DNA of 7,689 nucleotides from Kiritimatiellia bacterium (GTDB taxonomy: Bacteria; Verrucomicrobiota; Kiritimatiellia; RFP12; DVOR01): positions 1 through 7,689 of the forward strand of contig CAAGNN010000168.1 in the NCBI GenBank assembly GCA_900771325.1. The letters are read 5' to 3'. The position numbers and the translations under genes are program-made. Below are positions 1 to 6,299 of the stretch, in pieces. The notes below the pieces were generated by a model. The model made no database searches. It was not told where the DNA came from and saw only the letters and a program-made list of their open reading frames with translations. Numbering within the stretch: position 1 is the first letter of the stretch; the number at the start of each line of letters is the position of its first letter.

Positions 1-1
1 A

Positions 2-177
2 AGGCCAACCCGCCCCGGGTCCGAGGTCAACCCGCCCCAGGTCCGATGTCAACCCGCCCCGGGTCCGAGGTCAACCCGCCCCGGGTCCAAGGCCAACCCG
101 CCCCGGGTCCGAGGTCAACCCGCCCCGGGTCCGAGGTCAACCCGGGGCGGATGCAAGGCGAACCCGGGGCGGATGCG
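2..177. repeat. 22-bp tandem repeat array, eight units, last two with inverted core
   Basis: Eight head-to-tail units of exactly 22 bp start at 2, 24, 46, 68, 90, 112, 134 and 156. Units 1-6 share a core reading ACCCGCCCCGGGT and differ by single substitutions (for example at 40, 47 and 89). Units 7 and 8 keep the left part (AGGTC/AGGCG then AACCC), but the right part becomes GGGGCGGATGC, so ACCCGGGGCGG is the reverse complement of the earlier CCGCCCCGGGT. The array starts at the window edge and probably continues to the left. There are no unique spacers between units, so it is a minisatellite-type array and not a CRISPR. Its function is unknown; it could be a structured 3' region of an upstream gene or a slippage-generated repeat. 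Confidence 0.93.
120..150. other. perfect 11-bp inverted repeat at the repeat-orientation switch
   Basis: CCGCCCCGGGT at 120-130 in repeat unit 6 pairs perfectly with ACCCGGGGCGG at 140-150 in unit 7, leaving a 9-nt loop (131-139). A second copy of the right arm lies at 162-172 in unit 8, so alternative pairings are possible. The stem is almost all G/C and would be very stable as RNA or as a cruciform. No T-run follows it on either strand, so it does not look like a classical rho-independent terminator. It might stop or stabilise an upstream transcript, but that is inference. Confidence 0.6.
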
Positions 178-231
178 CCTGAGGGCCGGCCCGAATCTCC
201 CCTACCCCCGCCCCTCAGACGCGGGACGCGC
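178..231. other. non-coding stretch between the two repeat blocks
   Basis: No coding signal is visible here. The only structure seen is CTGAGGG at 179-185, which could pair with CCCTCAG at 212-218 across a 26-nt loop, and a GGGCCGGCCC palindrome near 183-192. Both are weak and could be chance in DNA of this composition. Confidence 0.4.
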
Positions 232-259
232 GCTAACGGCTAACAGCTAACCGCCAACA
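232..259. repeat. four-copy heptamer direct repeat (GCTAACN type)
   Basis: Four consecutive 7-mers read GCTAACG, GCTAACA, GCTAACC and GCCAACA (starts 232, 239, 246, 253), followed by a further GC. The block is flanked by two direct copies of GACGCGCGC at 225-233 and 269-277. It sits 25 bp upstream of the predicted -35 box. It could be a short slippage repeat or a set of protein-binding half-sites for the operon promoter. Nothing in the sequence decides between these. Confidence 0.75.
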
Positions 260-283
260 GCTTCGAGCGACGCGCGCAAAAAA

Positions 284-313
284 TCGACAATAGCGCGGGC
301 GGTGTGATATAGT
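284..313 (+). promoter_or_regulatory. candidate extended -10 promoter for the folP operon
   Basis: TCGACA at 284-289 resembles the sigma-70 -35 box TTGACA. After 18 bp comes TATAGT at 308-313, close to the -10 consensus and preceded by TG one base upstream (305-306), the extended -10 form. This is the only AT-rich patch in the head region and it directly precedes folP. A start site about seven bases after the -10 box would fall near 319-322, on or next to the folP ATG. Calling it a promoter is inference from the motif match and position. Confidence 0.6.
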
Positions 314-321
314 AATGGTAT

Positions 322-1191
322 ATGGATCGAGCGAAACACGTGGTGAAACGTTGGCAGTGCCGCGGACGGGAGGCCGTCTTTACGCGGCCGTGGGTGATGG
401 GGATTGTCAATGTGACGCCCGATTCCTTCTACTCGGGCAGTCGCGTGCCGGGGGCGGAGGAGGCGATTGCGCGTGGGGTGGCCTTCCATCAGGCCGGGGC
501 GCAGGTGCTGGATATTGGCGGGGAGTCGACGCGCCCAGGGGCGGAGGCGGTGAGCATCGAGGCGGAGATTGCGCGCGTGGTGCCGGTGGTGGCGGGGTTG
601 CGCGCGGCCGTGCCGGAGGCCTTCCTCTCGGTCGACACGCGGCGGACGGCGGTGGCGCGGGCGGCGATTGCGGCCGGGGCGGATATTATCAACGATGTGG
701 CGGCTTGCGAGCCGGACGCGGGGATGGCCGAATTGGTGGCCGAGACGGGCGTGGGCTATATCTTGATGCACGCGCGGGGAAATCCGCAGACGATGGATGG
801 CTTGACCGACTACCGCGATGTGGTGGCCGAGGTGGAGGCCGAACTGCTGCGCGTGGTGGGGGAACTTGCGCGCGTGGGGGTCCGTGCCGAGCAGGTGATG
901 TTCGACCCGGGGCTCGGGTTTGCCAAGGCGCACCCGGGCTCGCTCAAGCTTTTGGCGGAGACTGCGCGCTTTGCCCGGCTGCCTTATCCCTATCTGGTGG
1001 CGGCCTCGCGCAAGCGCTTCCTGGGCGAAATCACCGGCCGCTCGGCGGCTGAGGAGCGCGGACCTGCGAGCGTCGGGGCGGCGCTCTGGGCCATTGCGCA
1101 GGGGGCCGATATGGTGCGCGTGCACGATGTGGCCGAAACGGTCGATGCCCTCGCCGTCTTCTGGGCGGCACAGGAGGCGCGGAATGTTTGA
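322..1191 (+). CDS. folP: dihydropteroate synthase
   Basis: The 289-residue protein matches dihydropteroate synthase, the cytoplasmic TIM-barrel enzyme that joins p-aminobenzoate to hydroxymethyl-dihydropterin diphosphate in folate synthesis. The family blocks appear in order: MGIVNVTPDSF (26-36), DIGGESTRPGA (64-74), SVDT (103-106), INDV (123-126), MHARGNPQTM (149-158), FDPGLGF (194-200), SRK (229-231) and RVHD (266-269). The usual pterin, pABA and phosphate-binding residues (N30, T70, R71, D105, N124, D195, K231, R266, H268) are therefore present. Length is normal. ATG 322 is the first ATG after an in-frame TAA at 313 but has no clear Shine-Dalgarno; GTG at 340 or 343 would also give a plausible N-terminus. 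It is the first gene of the operon and overlaps cdaA by 8 bp. Its codons favour G in third position (GGG, GTG, TTG), unlike the genes downstream. Confidence 0.96.
   Translation: MDRAKHVVKRWQCRGREAVFTRPWVMGIVNVTPDSFYSGSRVPGAEEAIARGVAFHQAGAQVLDIGGESTRPGAEAVSIEAEIARVVPVVAGLRAAVPEAFLSVDTRRTAVARAAIAAGADIINDVAACEPDAGMAELVAETGVGYILMHARGNPQTMDGLTDYRDVVAEVEAELLRVVGELARVGVRAEQVMFDPGLGFAKAHPGSLKLLAETARFARLPYPYLVAASRKRFLGEITGRSAAEERGPASVGAALWAIAQGADMVRVHDVAETVDALAVFWAAQEARNV
1172..1177 (+). promoter_or_regulatory. Shine-Dalgarno for cdaA, inside folP
   Basis: AGGAGG lies six bases before ATG 1184 and within the folP coding sequence. It fixes the cdaA start, because the open frame extends far upstream (to 920) through folP. 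The match is perfect and the spacing suitable, so cdaA can be translated independently as well as by coupling to folP. Confidence 0.85.
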
Positions 1192-2050
1192 TAGTTGGCT
1201 GCCCAACCTGCTCGACCTCCTCCAGATTGCCCTGCTCACCGGGGCAATCTACGCCATTCTGCGCTTCTTGCGCGGGACGCGCGCCGCGCAGATGCTCCTG
1301 GGCGTGGGCACCCTTTTCCTCATCATCTTCCTCATCACCTCCTTCTTGGAGCTCGACGTCATCAACGTCATCTTCCGGTGGGTCTCGCTCTTCCTACTCT
1401 TGGCGCTCTTGGTGGTCTTCCACCCCGAACTGCGGCGCGCGCTCTCGATGCTCGGGCGCAACACCTACATCCAGCTCCTGCAAGGGCGCCTGCCCGAAAC
1501 GCCGGCCGAGCGGTTGGTGGCCGCCACGCGCTCGCTCGCCAAACGGCGGCTGGGCGCGCTCCTGGCCATCGAACGCGGGGTCTCGCTCGACCGCTGGTGC
1601 GAAACGGGCACCGAGCTCGATGCGCTCATCAGCGAAGAGCTCCTCATCTCCATCTTCACGCCCCCCCTACCCTTGCACGATGGCGGGGTCATCCTGCGCG
1701 ACAACCGCATCCGCGCCGCGCACTGTATCTTCCCCATTGACAACGAGTTGCGCCTGGAAGGGGCCGGCACCCGCCACCGCGCCGCCGTCACCCTCTCCAC
1801 CGAGTGCGACGCGCTTATCCTGGTGGTCTCCGAAGAGCGCGGGCAGATCTCCGTGGCGCGCGACGGGGTCCTCCTGCGCAACCTCTCCGACCGCCAGCTC
1901 GAGCGCATCCTGCGCGCGGCCTTCGTCCCCAAGGAGGAGCAGACGCAGTTCTACCACGCGGTCTTTGGTCCGCGCCACAACGTGCCTTGGTTCTTGCGGC
2001 CGCTGACGCGCCTGGCGGCCCTGTGGCAAGCAGAGGAAGAGCATGACTAA
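1184..2050 (+). CDS. cdaA: membrane diadenylate cyclase CdaA (c-di-AMP synthase)
   Basis: The 288-residue protein has the CdaA/DacA/YbbP layout: three N-terminal membrane helices (about 8-28, 36-56 and 59-79), the linker motif FHPELRRAL (79-87), and a C-terminal DAC domain (about 95-250) that condenses two ATP to c-di-AMP on the cytoplasmic side. Catalytic signatures are LHDGG (164-168), GTRHRAA (195-201) and the SEE block (216-218). The first motif reads DGG where the reference enzymes have DGA; the Asp, the RHR triad and the acidic residue are kept, so activity is likely. Length is close to the family norm (about 270-290), with a slightly long tail to residue 288. The start is set by the AGGAGG at 1172. 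It overlaps folP by 8 bp and cdaR by 8 bp. A folP neighbour is known for cdaA in several phyla outside Firmicutes. Confidence 0.95.
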   Translation: MFDSWLPNLLDLLQIALLTGAIYAILRFLRGTRAAQMLLGVGTLFLIIFLITSFLELDVINVIFRWVSLFLLLALLVVFHPELRRALSMLGRNTYIQLLQGRLPETPAERLVAATRSLAKRRLGALLAIERGVSLDRWCETGTELDALISEELLISIFTPPLPLHDGGVILRDNRIRAAHCIFPIDNELRLEGAGTRHRAAVTLSTECDALILVVSEERGQISVARDGVLLRNLSDRQLERILRAAFVPKEEQTQFYHAVFGPRHNVPWFLRPLTRLAALWQAEEEHD

Positions 2051-3080
2051 CCCCTTTCGCAAGCTCCTGGCCGATTGGCCGTGGAAGGTGGCGGCGTTGG
2101 CCGTGGCCCTGATGATCTTCTATGGCGTGCGCCGCTCGGTCTCCTACACGCAGACCCTGACCCTGACGGTCGAGGCCGAAACGGTGGAGGGCGCGCAGGC
2201 GCTGACCGGCTTTGAGCCGGGCGTGGTGAGCGTGACCTTCCGCGGATCGGAGGCCGCCATTCGGCGCCTCTCGATGCCGGGTGCCGAGCCGCCGCGCGTG
2301 CGGTTGCGTCTGCGCCAGCCCGAGGCCGATGCCTCCTCGATGCGCCTGCGCCTGACGCCCCGGGATGTCCTGCGCGATGACGGGCTGCGCGTGGTCTCCA
2401 TCGAGCCGCGCGAGGTGGAGGCATCCTTCGACGCGCCCGACACACGCACCTTCGATGTGGCCGAGCCCATCGTCACCGGCGCGCCCAAGGTCGGCACCGT
2501 GCGCGTCTCCATCGAGCCCAAGCAGGTGGAGCTCACCGGCTCGCGCGCGCTCTTGGAGGAGCTGGAGGCCGCCGAGACCTCCCTGGCCACGGCCATCCTC
2601 GATGTCTCGGGCCGCTCGGAGGGCTTCCAGACGGTGCTTCGCGTGCTGCCGCCGGATAGTCGCGGCGGATGGACCCTGAAGCCCGACACCGTGCGCGCCG
2701 ATGTGCGCTTTGTGCGCGAGGATGTGGAGAAGACCTTTGCCAAGGTGCCGGTGGAGGTGCTGCAAGCGCCCTCGGGCAAGCGTTATCGCCCCGAGCCGCG
2801 CGTAGCGGAGGTGACCGTCCAGGGGCTGAAGCGGGAGGTGGAGGCCTTCGACCCGGCCGTCCTGCGCCTCTACCTGGAAGAGCCCGAAGAGCTCATCCCC
2901 GATGCCGAGGGGGCCTTCTGGGCCAAGCCCATCCTCGCCCTGCCTTATACCAACCGCGTCTCGCGGGCGACCATCGTGCCCGAGCGCATCCGCCTCATGC
3001 CCCTGGCGCCGCCGGCTCGCCCCGCCGCGACTGAGAGCGCGCCGCCAGTCGAGGCCGCCGAAGAGGAGCCCGCCCGATGA
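2043..3080 (+). CDS. cdaR: YbbR-domain protein, CdaA regulator-like (CdaR)
   Basis: The 345-residue protein has a short cytoplasmic N-terminus, one membrane helix (about 13-29) and a long beta-rich region outside the membrane. Three YbbR-like repeats can be outlined at about 35-129, 136-223 and 230-319. Each ends in a recurring 'V.I.P..V' type strand, for example VSIEPREVEASF (118-129) and VSIEPKQVELTG (155-166). The tail (320-345) is rich in Ala, Pro and Glu and looks disordered. CdaR proteins bind the membrane part of CdaA and modulate c-di-AMP synthesis in Firmicutes, and the same role is inferred here from adjacency and domain type. ATG 2043 overlaps the cdaA stop by 8 bp, with GAGGA-like purines at 2033-2037 as ribosome site. 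The reference family often has four YbbR repeats, so three is on the short side. Sequence identity to known CdaR is low, as is normal for the family. Confidence 0.88.
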   Translation: MTNPFRKLLADWPWKVAALAVALMIFYGVRRSVSYTQTLTLTVEAETVEGAQALTGFEPGVVSVTFRGSEAAIRRLSMPGAEPPRVRLRLRQPEADASSMRLRLTPRDVLRDDGLRVVSIEPREVEASFDAPDTRTFDVAEPIVTGAPKVGTVRVSIEPKQVELTGSRALLEELEAAETSLATAILDVSGRSEGFQTVLRVLPPDSRGGWTLKPDTVRADVRFVREDVEKTFAKVPVEVLQAPSGKRYRPEPRVAEVTVQGLKREVEAFDPAVLRLYLEEPEELIPDAEGAFWAKPILALPYTNRVSRATIVPERIRLMPLAPPARPAATESAPPVEAAEEEPAR

Positions 3081-4453
3081 AGCTCTCCCGTTCCCAAGGC
3101 CACTGGTTCGCGGGGGCCACCCTCTGCCTGCTCTTTGCCCTGGTCGCTGCGCTCCTGGTCGATGGTCTGGTCGCCCAATGGTGTCCCTTGCTCGACCTCT
3201 CGGGTCTGCGCCCCGGCGGCCAACTCTCCGAGCGCAGCCGCGCGACCCTCACCGACACCACCGGCACCCTCTCCATCACCGCCATCTTCCCCACCGAAGA
3301 CCCCGCCGCGCTCCCCACCGGCCGCCTCCTGCGCGTCTTCGCCCAAACCTCGCGGCAACTCGCCGGGGCCAACCTAGCCTTGACCTACGTCGACCCCCGC
3401 CTCTCGCCCTCTCAGGCCGAATACCTGGCCGCTCAAGGCGCCGAGGGCTCCGGCCTCCTCTTCCGCCAAGCCGGGCGCCACGTCTTCCTCCCCGAGCGCG
3501 CCCTCCTGACCGAAGCAGGCATCTTCGCCCCCGAGGAGGCCGAGGAGGCCATTGCCTCGGCCATCGCCCGCCTCTCCCGCGAAGACGGTATCACCTTGGG
3601 CTGGCTCACCGGCCACGGCGAGCCCGACTTCGCCCAGACCGATCCCACCTCCGGCTTCTCCGCCCTCCGCCGCGCCTTGGAGCGCGAAGGCTACACCCTG
3701 CGCGCCGTCTCCCCCGAAACCAGCACCGTGCCCACCGACCTCGGGGCGCTGCTCATCGTCAGCCCGCGCTACCCCATCACCGCCACCGAGCGCACCATCT
3801 TGGCCGACTGGCTCGACCGCGGCGGACGCTTGCTCTGCGCTCTGCCCCCGGGCGGCGACGCCGGGCTCACGGCCCTCTTCGAGCAATGGGGCATCCGCAC
3901 CGGCACCACGCCCAGGCAAAGTCTGCGCCAGGCCCCCGACCGCGCCGGCTTTACCGACGCGCTCTCCCCCGAGCACCCCATCACCCGCGAACTCGCCGGC
4001 CGCGCCCACCTCATCCTCACCGCCCCGCGCGCCCTCTACGCGCTGCCCACGCGCGGCCTCTCCCTCACGCCACTCGTCTCCATCGAGGCCAAGCCGCTCC
4101 CGTCCAGCACCACCAACGAGACGGTCACCGTGGCGATGGCGGCCGAGCGCGTCTCGACTGCGGTGGGGGCGGACCTAGCCCTGCGCCCCGGGCGCCTGTT
4201 GGTCTTGAGCGAGGCGGACTTCCTGCGGAACGCGCGGCTGATGAACCACGCCACGGCCAACCGCGACTTCGCCCTCAACGCCATTCACTGGCTCACCGGC
4301 CTCTCGGGCAGCGGCGCGCCCTCCGGTGCCTCGGGAATGCTCCGCCTGGGGTGGGACCGCCATACGCGCCACCGGGCCACCCGCGTGCTGGCCATCGGCC
4401 TCCCGCTCGGCCTCTGCCTGATCCTTTGGCTCCTGACACGGAAACGCGCATGA
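3077..4453 (+). CDS. GldG-like auxiliary protein of an ABC-type envelope system
   Basis: The 458-residue protein resembles the GldG/ABC_transp_aux family (auxiliary component first named from gliding motility, also common in non-gliding bacteria). It has a membrane helix near each end (about 12-33 and 436-453) with the body predicted outside the membrane. Recognisable blocks are LTGHGEPDF (177-185), the segment 225-272 with LLIVSPRYPIT and WLDRGGRLL typical of the GATase-like fold, and a C-terminal block 375-407 with LVLSEADFLRN and NRDFALNAIHWL. No catalytic residues are known, so a structural or partner-binding role is inferred. ATG 3077 overlaps the cdaR stop (ATGA, 4 bp), with GAGGAG at 3063-3068. 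In related loci this family follows an ABC ATPase and a permease; neither is visible here. The gene could serve distant ABC partners or have been adapted to the c-di-AMP operon. Confidence 0.85.
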   Translation: MKLSRSQGHWFAGATLCLLFALVAALLVDGLVAQWCPLLDLSGLRPGGQLSERSRATLTDTTGTLSITAIFPTEDPAALPTGRLLRVFAQTSRQLAGANLALTYVDPRLSPSQAEYLAAQGAEGSGLLFRQAGRHVFLPERALLTEAGIFAPEEAEEAIASAIARLSREDGITLGWLTGHGEPDFAQTDPTSGFSALRRALEREGYTLRAVSPETSTVPTDLGALLIVSPRYPITATERTILADWLDRGGRLLCALPPGGDAGLTALFEQWGIRTGTTPRQSLRQAPDRAGFTDALSPEHPITRELAGRAHLILTAPRALYALPTRGLSLTPLVSIEAKPLPSSTTNETVTVAMAAERVSTAVGADLALRPGRLLVLSEADFLRNARLMNHATANRDFALNAIHWLTGLSGSGAPSGASGMLRLGWDRHTRHRATRVLAIGLPLGLCLILWLLTRKRA

Positions 4454-6282
4454 AGTTCGGAAAGTCTCTGCTCCTCTGGTTGATTGTGGTCCTGGCGCTG
4501 GCCGGCGCGCTGGTCGCCACGCGCGTCTTCAAGCCGGCCGAGGCGTGGCAGAGCGGCGACCTGCTCTTCCCCGTCGACCCGGAGGCCATCGTGGCCATCT
4601 CGCTGGCCACCCCCAATGGTGCCGTCCCGACCCTAACCCTTGAGCGCACCGGCGAGTTCTGGCGGTTGCGCGAGCCCCTCGAGGGTGCCCTCTGCAGCGC
4701 CAAGGCCGTGGCCGACTTGCTCGACGCGCTCCAGGCCCTGCGCGTGGTCACCCCCCTGGGCGAGGCGGTCCTCTCGGGCTTCACCCCGTGGCGGACAGTG
4801 GAGGTGCAGACGGCCGAAGGGCGCTTCACCTGCGGCCTGGGCCGCGCCTCGGAGGCCTTTGCCGCGCCCCTCTCGCAGGTCCTGGCCGAACGCGATGGCC
4901 GCTTGGTCTCGGTGGAAGCCGGGGCGGTAATGCGCCTGCCCGAGGCGGCCGATGCCCTGCGCTCCGACGCGCTCCTGCCCGTTGCGAGCGACCGCATCCA
5001 GGCGATGGAGTGGCACCTCCCCGGCCACCCCTTCTCGCGCGCCGAGCGCCTGCCCAACGGCCACTGGCAGATCACGCGCCCCTTCCCCTTTGAGCCCCAG
5101 GCCGAGCCGGTGCGCAAGGCCCTCGATCGCCTCACGGCCCCGGGGCAAGTCCGCGCTCTCCTCCTGCCCACGCCCACCGAGCGCGTCCCCAACTCCGAGC
5201 GCGCGCTGGCCGATTACGGGCTCGACGAAGAGCGCGCCCTGCGCCTGACCTTCCGCGTCAGCGGCCTGCGCGAACCTCTCACCCTGCGTATCGGCAAGGA
5301 GGACCCCACGCGCCCGGGTCTGCGCTTCTGCCTGCTCGACAATGCCCGCGCCATTGGTTGCGTCCCGTCCGAGGTGGCCGAGAACTTCTCCGCGGGCGGC
5401 CCCTTCTCCACCGACTTCCGCAACCTGCCCCTCCTCGGCGACCTGCCGGCCCCCACCGAGCTCGCCTTCACCCTCCAATCCGCCGACCTCGCCGTCTCGC
5501 TGCGCAAGCAAGGCGGCACCTGGCAAATGCTCCGCCCCCTCGCGCTGCCGGCCAACGCCCAAGCGGTCCAGGCCCTCCTCTCGCAGTTGATGGGGCTGAC
5601 CGGCGACCTGGCCGGCCTGGAGGCCCCCGAAGGCACCCCCTGGGCCGAAGTCACCCTGCGCGCGGAAACCGCCACCGCCGCCCCCGAGGCCAAGCTCCAG
5701 TTCTTCGGCGACCCCGAGGCCGAGCGCATCCAGGCCTATCGCGTCGACCACGGCCGCCTCTATCGCCTGCGCCGCGACGTGCTGCCCGAGCTCCTGCGCC
5801 CGCAGCCGGCCCCCGAGTTGGCCCTGCGCCAAGCGCTCATCGACCCCACCCTCCTGGCCCTGCCGGCCTCCGCCATCCGCCGCCTCTCCCTCCTCCGGCG
5901 CGACGGCTCGGCAGTCACCCTGGCCCGCGCCCCGGACACCCTGACCTGGGAGGTCGAATCCCCCGCCGGCGCCTTCCTCAACAGCCAGACCCTCGACATC
6001 TGGCTCGCCGCCTTCGCCGACCTGAAGGCCGAGGCCATCCTCTGCGACGCGCCCACCACCTTCGGCGCGCTCCACCCCTACGGCCTGGAATCGCCCCTGC
6101 TGCGCCTAACAATCGACCTCGATGGCCGCGAAGGCCCCCTGCGCCGCGTCCTCTCCATCGGCACGATTGACCCCAAGACCGGCTCGGCCCCGGCCCTCAT
6201 CCAAGGTTGTCCGGTGCTCTACCGCATTGGCCCGGAGACCCTGCGCCTCCTCCAGTTGCCGCCGCTCGAACGCGGGGAGTAG
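4450..6282 (+). CDS. membrane-anchored protein with four DUF4340-like repeats
   Basis: The 610-residue protein starts with a single helix (about 6-24) that is an anchor or uncleaved signal; the remainder is probably outside the membrane. Four similar modules can be aligned by eye at about 45-101, 181-270, 335-390 and 474-557. Each has a strand ending in a Trp (W71, W206, W358, W500) followed in three of them by 'R-P/EP', then an amphipathic helix of the A..V..LL..L type. In modules 2 and 4 a YGL motif follows (256-258, 544-546), as in DUF4340. The family has no established biochemical activity; it usually sits beside GldG-like genes, as it does here. The start is ATG 4450, overlapping the previous stop by 4 bp (ATGA), without a strong Shine-Dalgarno, so translation is probably coupled. 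The same frame is open back to 2902, but that part is a shadow of the preceding genes. Confidence 0.82.
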   Translation: MKFGKSLLLWLIVVLALAGALVATRVFKPAEAWQSGDLLFPVDPEAIVAISLATPNGAVPTLTLERTGEFWRLREPLEGALCSAKAVADLLDALQALRVVTPLGEAVLSGFTPWRTVEVQTAEGRFTCGLGRASEAFAAPLSQVLAERDGRLVSVEAGAVMRLPEAADALRSDALLPVASDRIQAMEWHLPGHPFSRAERLPNGHWQITRPFPFEPQAEPVRKALDRLTAPGQVRALLLPTPTERVPNSERALADYGLDEERALRLTFRVSGLREPLTLRIGKEDPTRPGLRFCLLDNARAIGCVPSEVAENFSAGGPFSTDFRNLPLLGDLPAPTELAFTLQSADLAVSLRKQGGTWQMLRPLALPANAQAVQALLSQLMGLTGDLAGLEAPEGTPWAEVTLRAETATAAPEAKLQFFGDPEAERIQAYRVDHGRLYRLRRDVLPELLRPQPAPELALRQALIDPTLLALPASAIRRLSLLRRDGSAVTLARAPDTLTWEVESPAGAFLNSQTLDIWLAAFADLKAEAILCDAPTTFGALHPYGLESPLLRLTIDLDGREGPLRRVLSIGTIDPKTGSAPALIQGCPVLYRIGPETLRLLQLPPLERGE

Positions 6283-6299
6283 GCCCCAAGGCGTTCCCT

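Noticed and set aside
2..177. CRISPR array
   Set aside because: Units are directly adjacent with no unique spacers, and no cas genes are present.
46..243. 65-residue open frame across the tandem repeat
   Set aside because: It is created by the 22-bp repeat being read in three successive frames. The product is a Pro/Gly-rich repeat with no ribosome site.
178..321. c-di-AMP riboswitch (ydaO type) ahead of the operon
   Set aside because: The predicted transcript start leaves no leader, and I see none of the conserved helices. The space is also largely repeats.
920..1183. N-terminal extension of CdaA back to 920
   Set aside because: It lies inside folP in another frame and is Arg/Ser-rich. The AGGAGG at 1172 and the family-typical N-terminus support ATG 1184.
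247..1239. 330-residue open frame on the minus strand
   Set aside because: It is antisense to folP, has Arg/His-rich low-complexity composition and no family motifs. folP on the plus strand explains the region.
2902..4449. Long upstream extension of the DUF4340 frame (1126 residues in all)
   Set aside because: The extension overlaps cdaR and the GldG-like gene and is Arg/Pro-rich shadow sequence. Recognisable protein with a membrane anchor begins at 4450.
4633..6075. 480-residue open frame on the minus strand
   Set aside because: It is Gly/Glu/Ala-rich shadow sequence antisense to the DUF4340 gene. Stop codons are rare there because the sense strand is rich in third-position C.
6283..6299. 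terminator or promoter between the DUF4340 gene and the kinase
   Set aside because: Seventeen bases are too short, and no stem with a T-run and no -10/-35 pair is visible.
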